Shown in pieces: positions 5,228 to 5,306 of a DNA stretch of 5,306 nt. The stretch spans positions 1 to 5,306 of the forward strand of contig CAJXXJ010000313.1 in assembly GCA_913062745.1 (NCBI GenBank), written 5' to 3'. The stretch's first letter is position 1; every line of letters starts with the position of its first letter. A program made the translations under genes and the position numbers. This DNA is from an uncultured Phaeodactylibacter sp. (GTDB taxonomy: Bacteria > Bacteroidota > Bacteroidia > Chitinophagales > Saprospiraceae). The notes below the pieces were generated by a model that was not told where the DNA came from, made no database searches, and saw only the letters and a list, made by a program, of their open reading frames with translations.

Positions 5228-5306
5228 TAGAAATACACCTCCTCTGCCACCCGGAATGTATTCGCATGCGCCTCCACAATATGCGCCAGCCGCTCGGAAT
5301 AGCCGC
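5227..5306 (-). CDS. C-terminal end of an unidentified protein (runs off right edge)
   Basis: The last 25 codons before a TAG at 5229-5227 are visible on the minus strand. The peptide contains YSERLAHIVEAHANTF and ends VAEEVYF, and looks helical. Coding character is supported by the sharp change from A/T-rich intergenic sequence to GC-rich sequence right at the stop codon, by normal codon use, and by a terminator-like hairpin downstream. An overlapping plus-strand frame (MYSHAPPQ...) is less plausible. I do not recognise the family from this fragment. Confidence 0.7.
   Translation of the reverse strand, partial: GYSERLAHIVEAHANTFRVAEEVYF

Overview
The window looks like a chromosomal segment of a Bacteroidota bacterium, probably a marine Saprospiria/Lewinella/Phaeodactylibacter-type organism. 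That placement is inferred from four things: a large Sec-exported lamin-tail/Ig-like protein of the kind this phylum exports, exact TAnnTTTG (-7) promoter boxes, weak or absent Shine-Dalgarno sequences, and the Bacteroidota flavour of the aspartate-semialdehyde dehydrogenase. The genes are moderately GC-rich; the 900-base gap near the right end is clearly AT-rich.

Layout from left to right. Positions 1-1597 (minus strand) hold the N-terminal 532 codons of a secreted multidomain protein: signal peptide, LamG-like region, Ig-like domain, lamin-tail domain, second Ig-like domain. The gene continues beyond the left edge. A 155-bp divergent intergenic region separates it from asd (1753-2784, plus), which encodes aspartate-semialdehyde dehydrogenase of lysine/threonine/methionine biosynthesis. 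A compact terminator follows asd. Just after its T-run lies a -7 box for a roughly 110-nt leader with a small stem-loop, preceding a 463-residue uncharacterised coiled-coil protein (2937-4328, plus). That gene ends in a strong intrinsic terminator.

Positions 4401-5226 contain no convincing protein gene but are full of structure. There are three direct copies of a 15-bp motif (ATGTTCATGGGATTA; two copies match over 20 bp), each followed within about 5-8 nt by an inverted repeat. There are two tandem intrinsic terminators facing the minus strand, one strong terminator facing the plus strand, and candidate -7 boxes. At the right end sits a complete 67-bp miniature transposable element with perfect 16-bp terminal inverted repeats and a perfect 8-bp target duplication, which resembles a non-autonomous IS66-family element. 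It landed exactly at the stop codon of a minus-strand gene, of which only the last 25 codons (5227-5306) are visible.

The genes do not form an obvious functional system. asd is housekeeping metabolism, the lamin-tail protein is a cell-surface or secreted product, and the coiled-coil protein is of unknown role. The most interesting parts are the repeat/stem-loop array and the intact MITE in the right-hand intergenic region.
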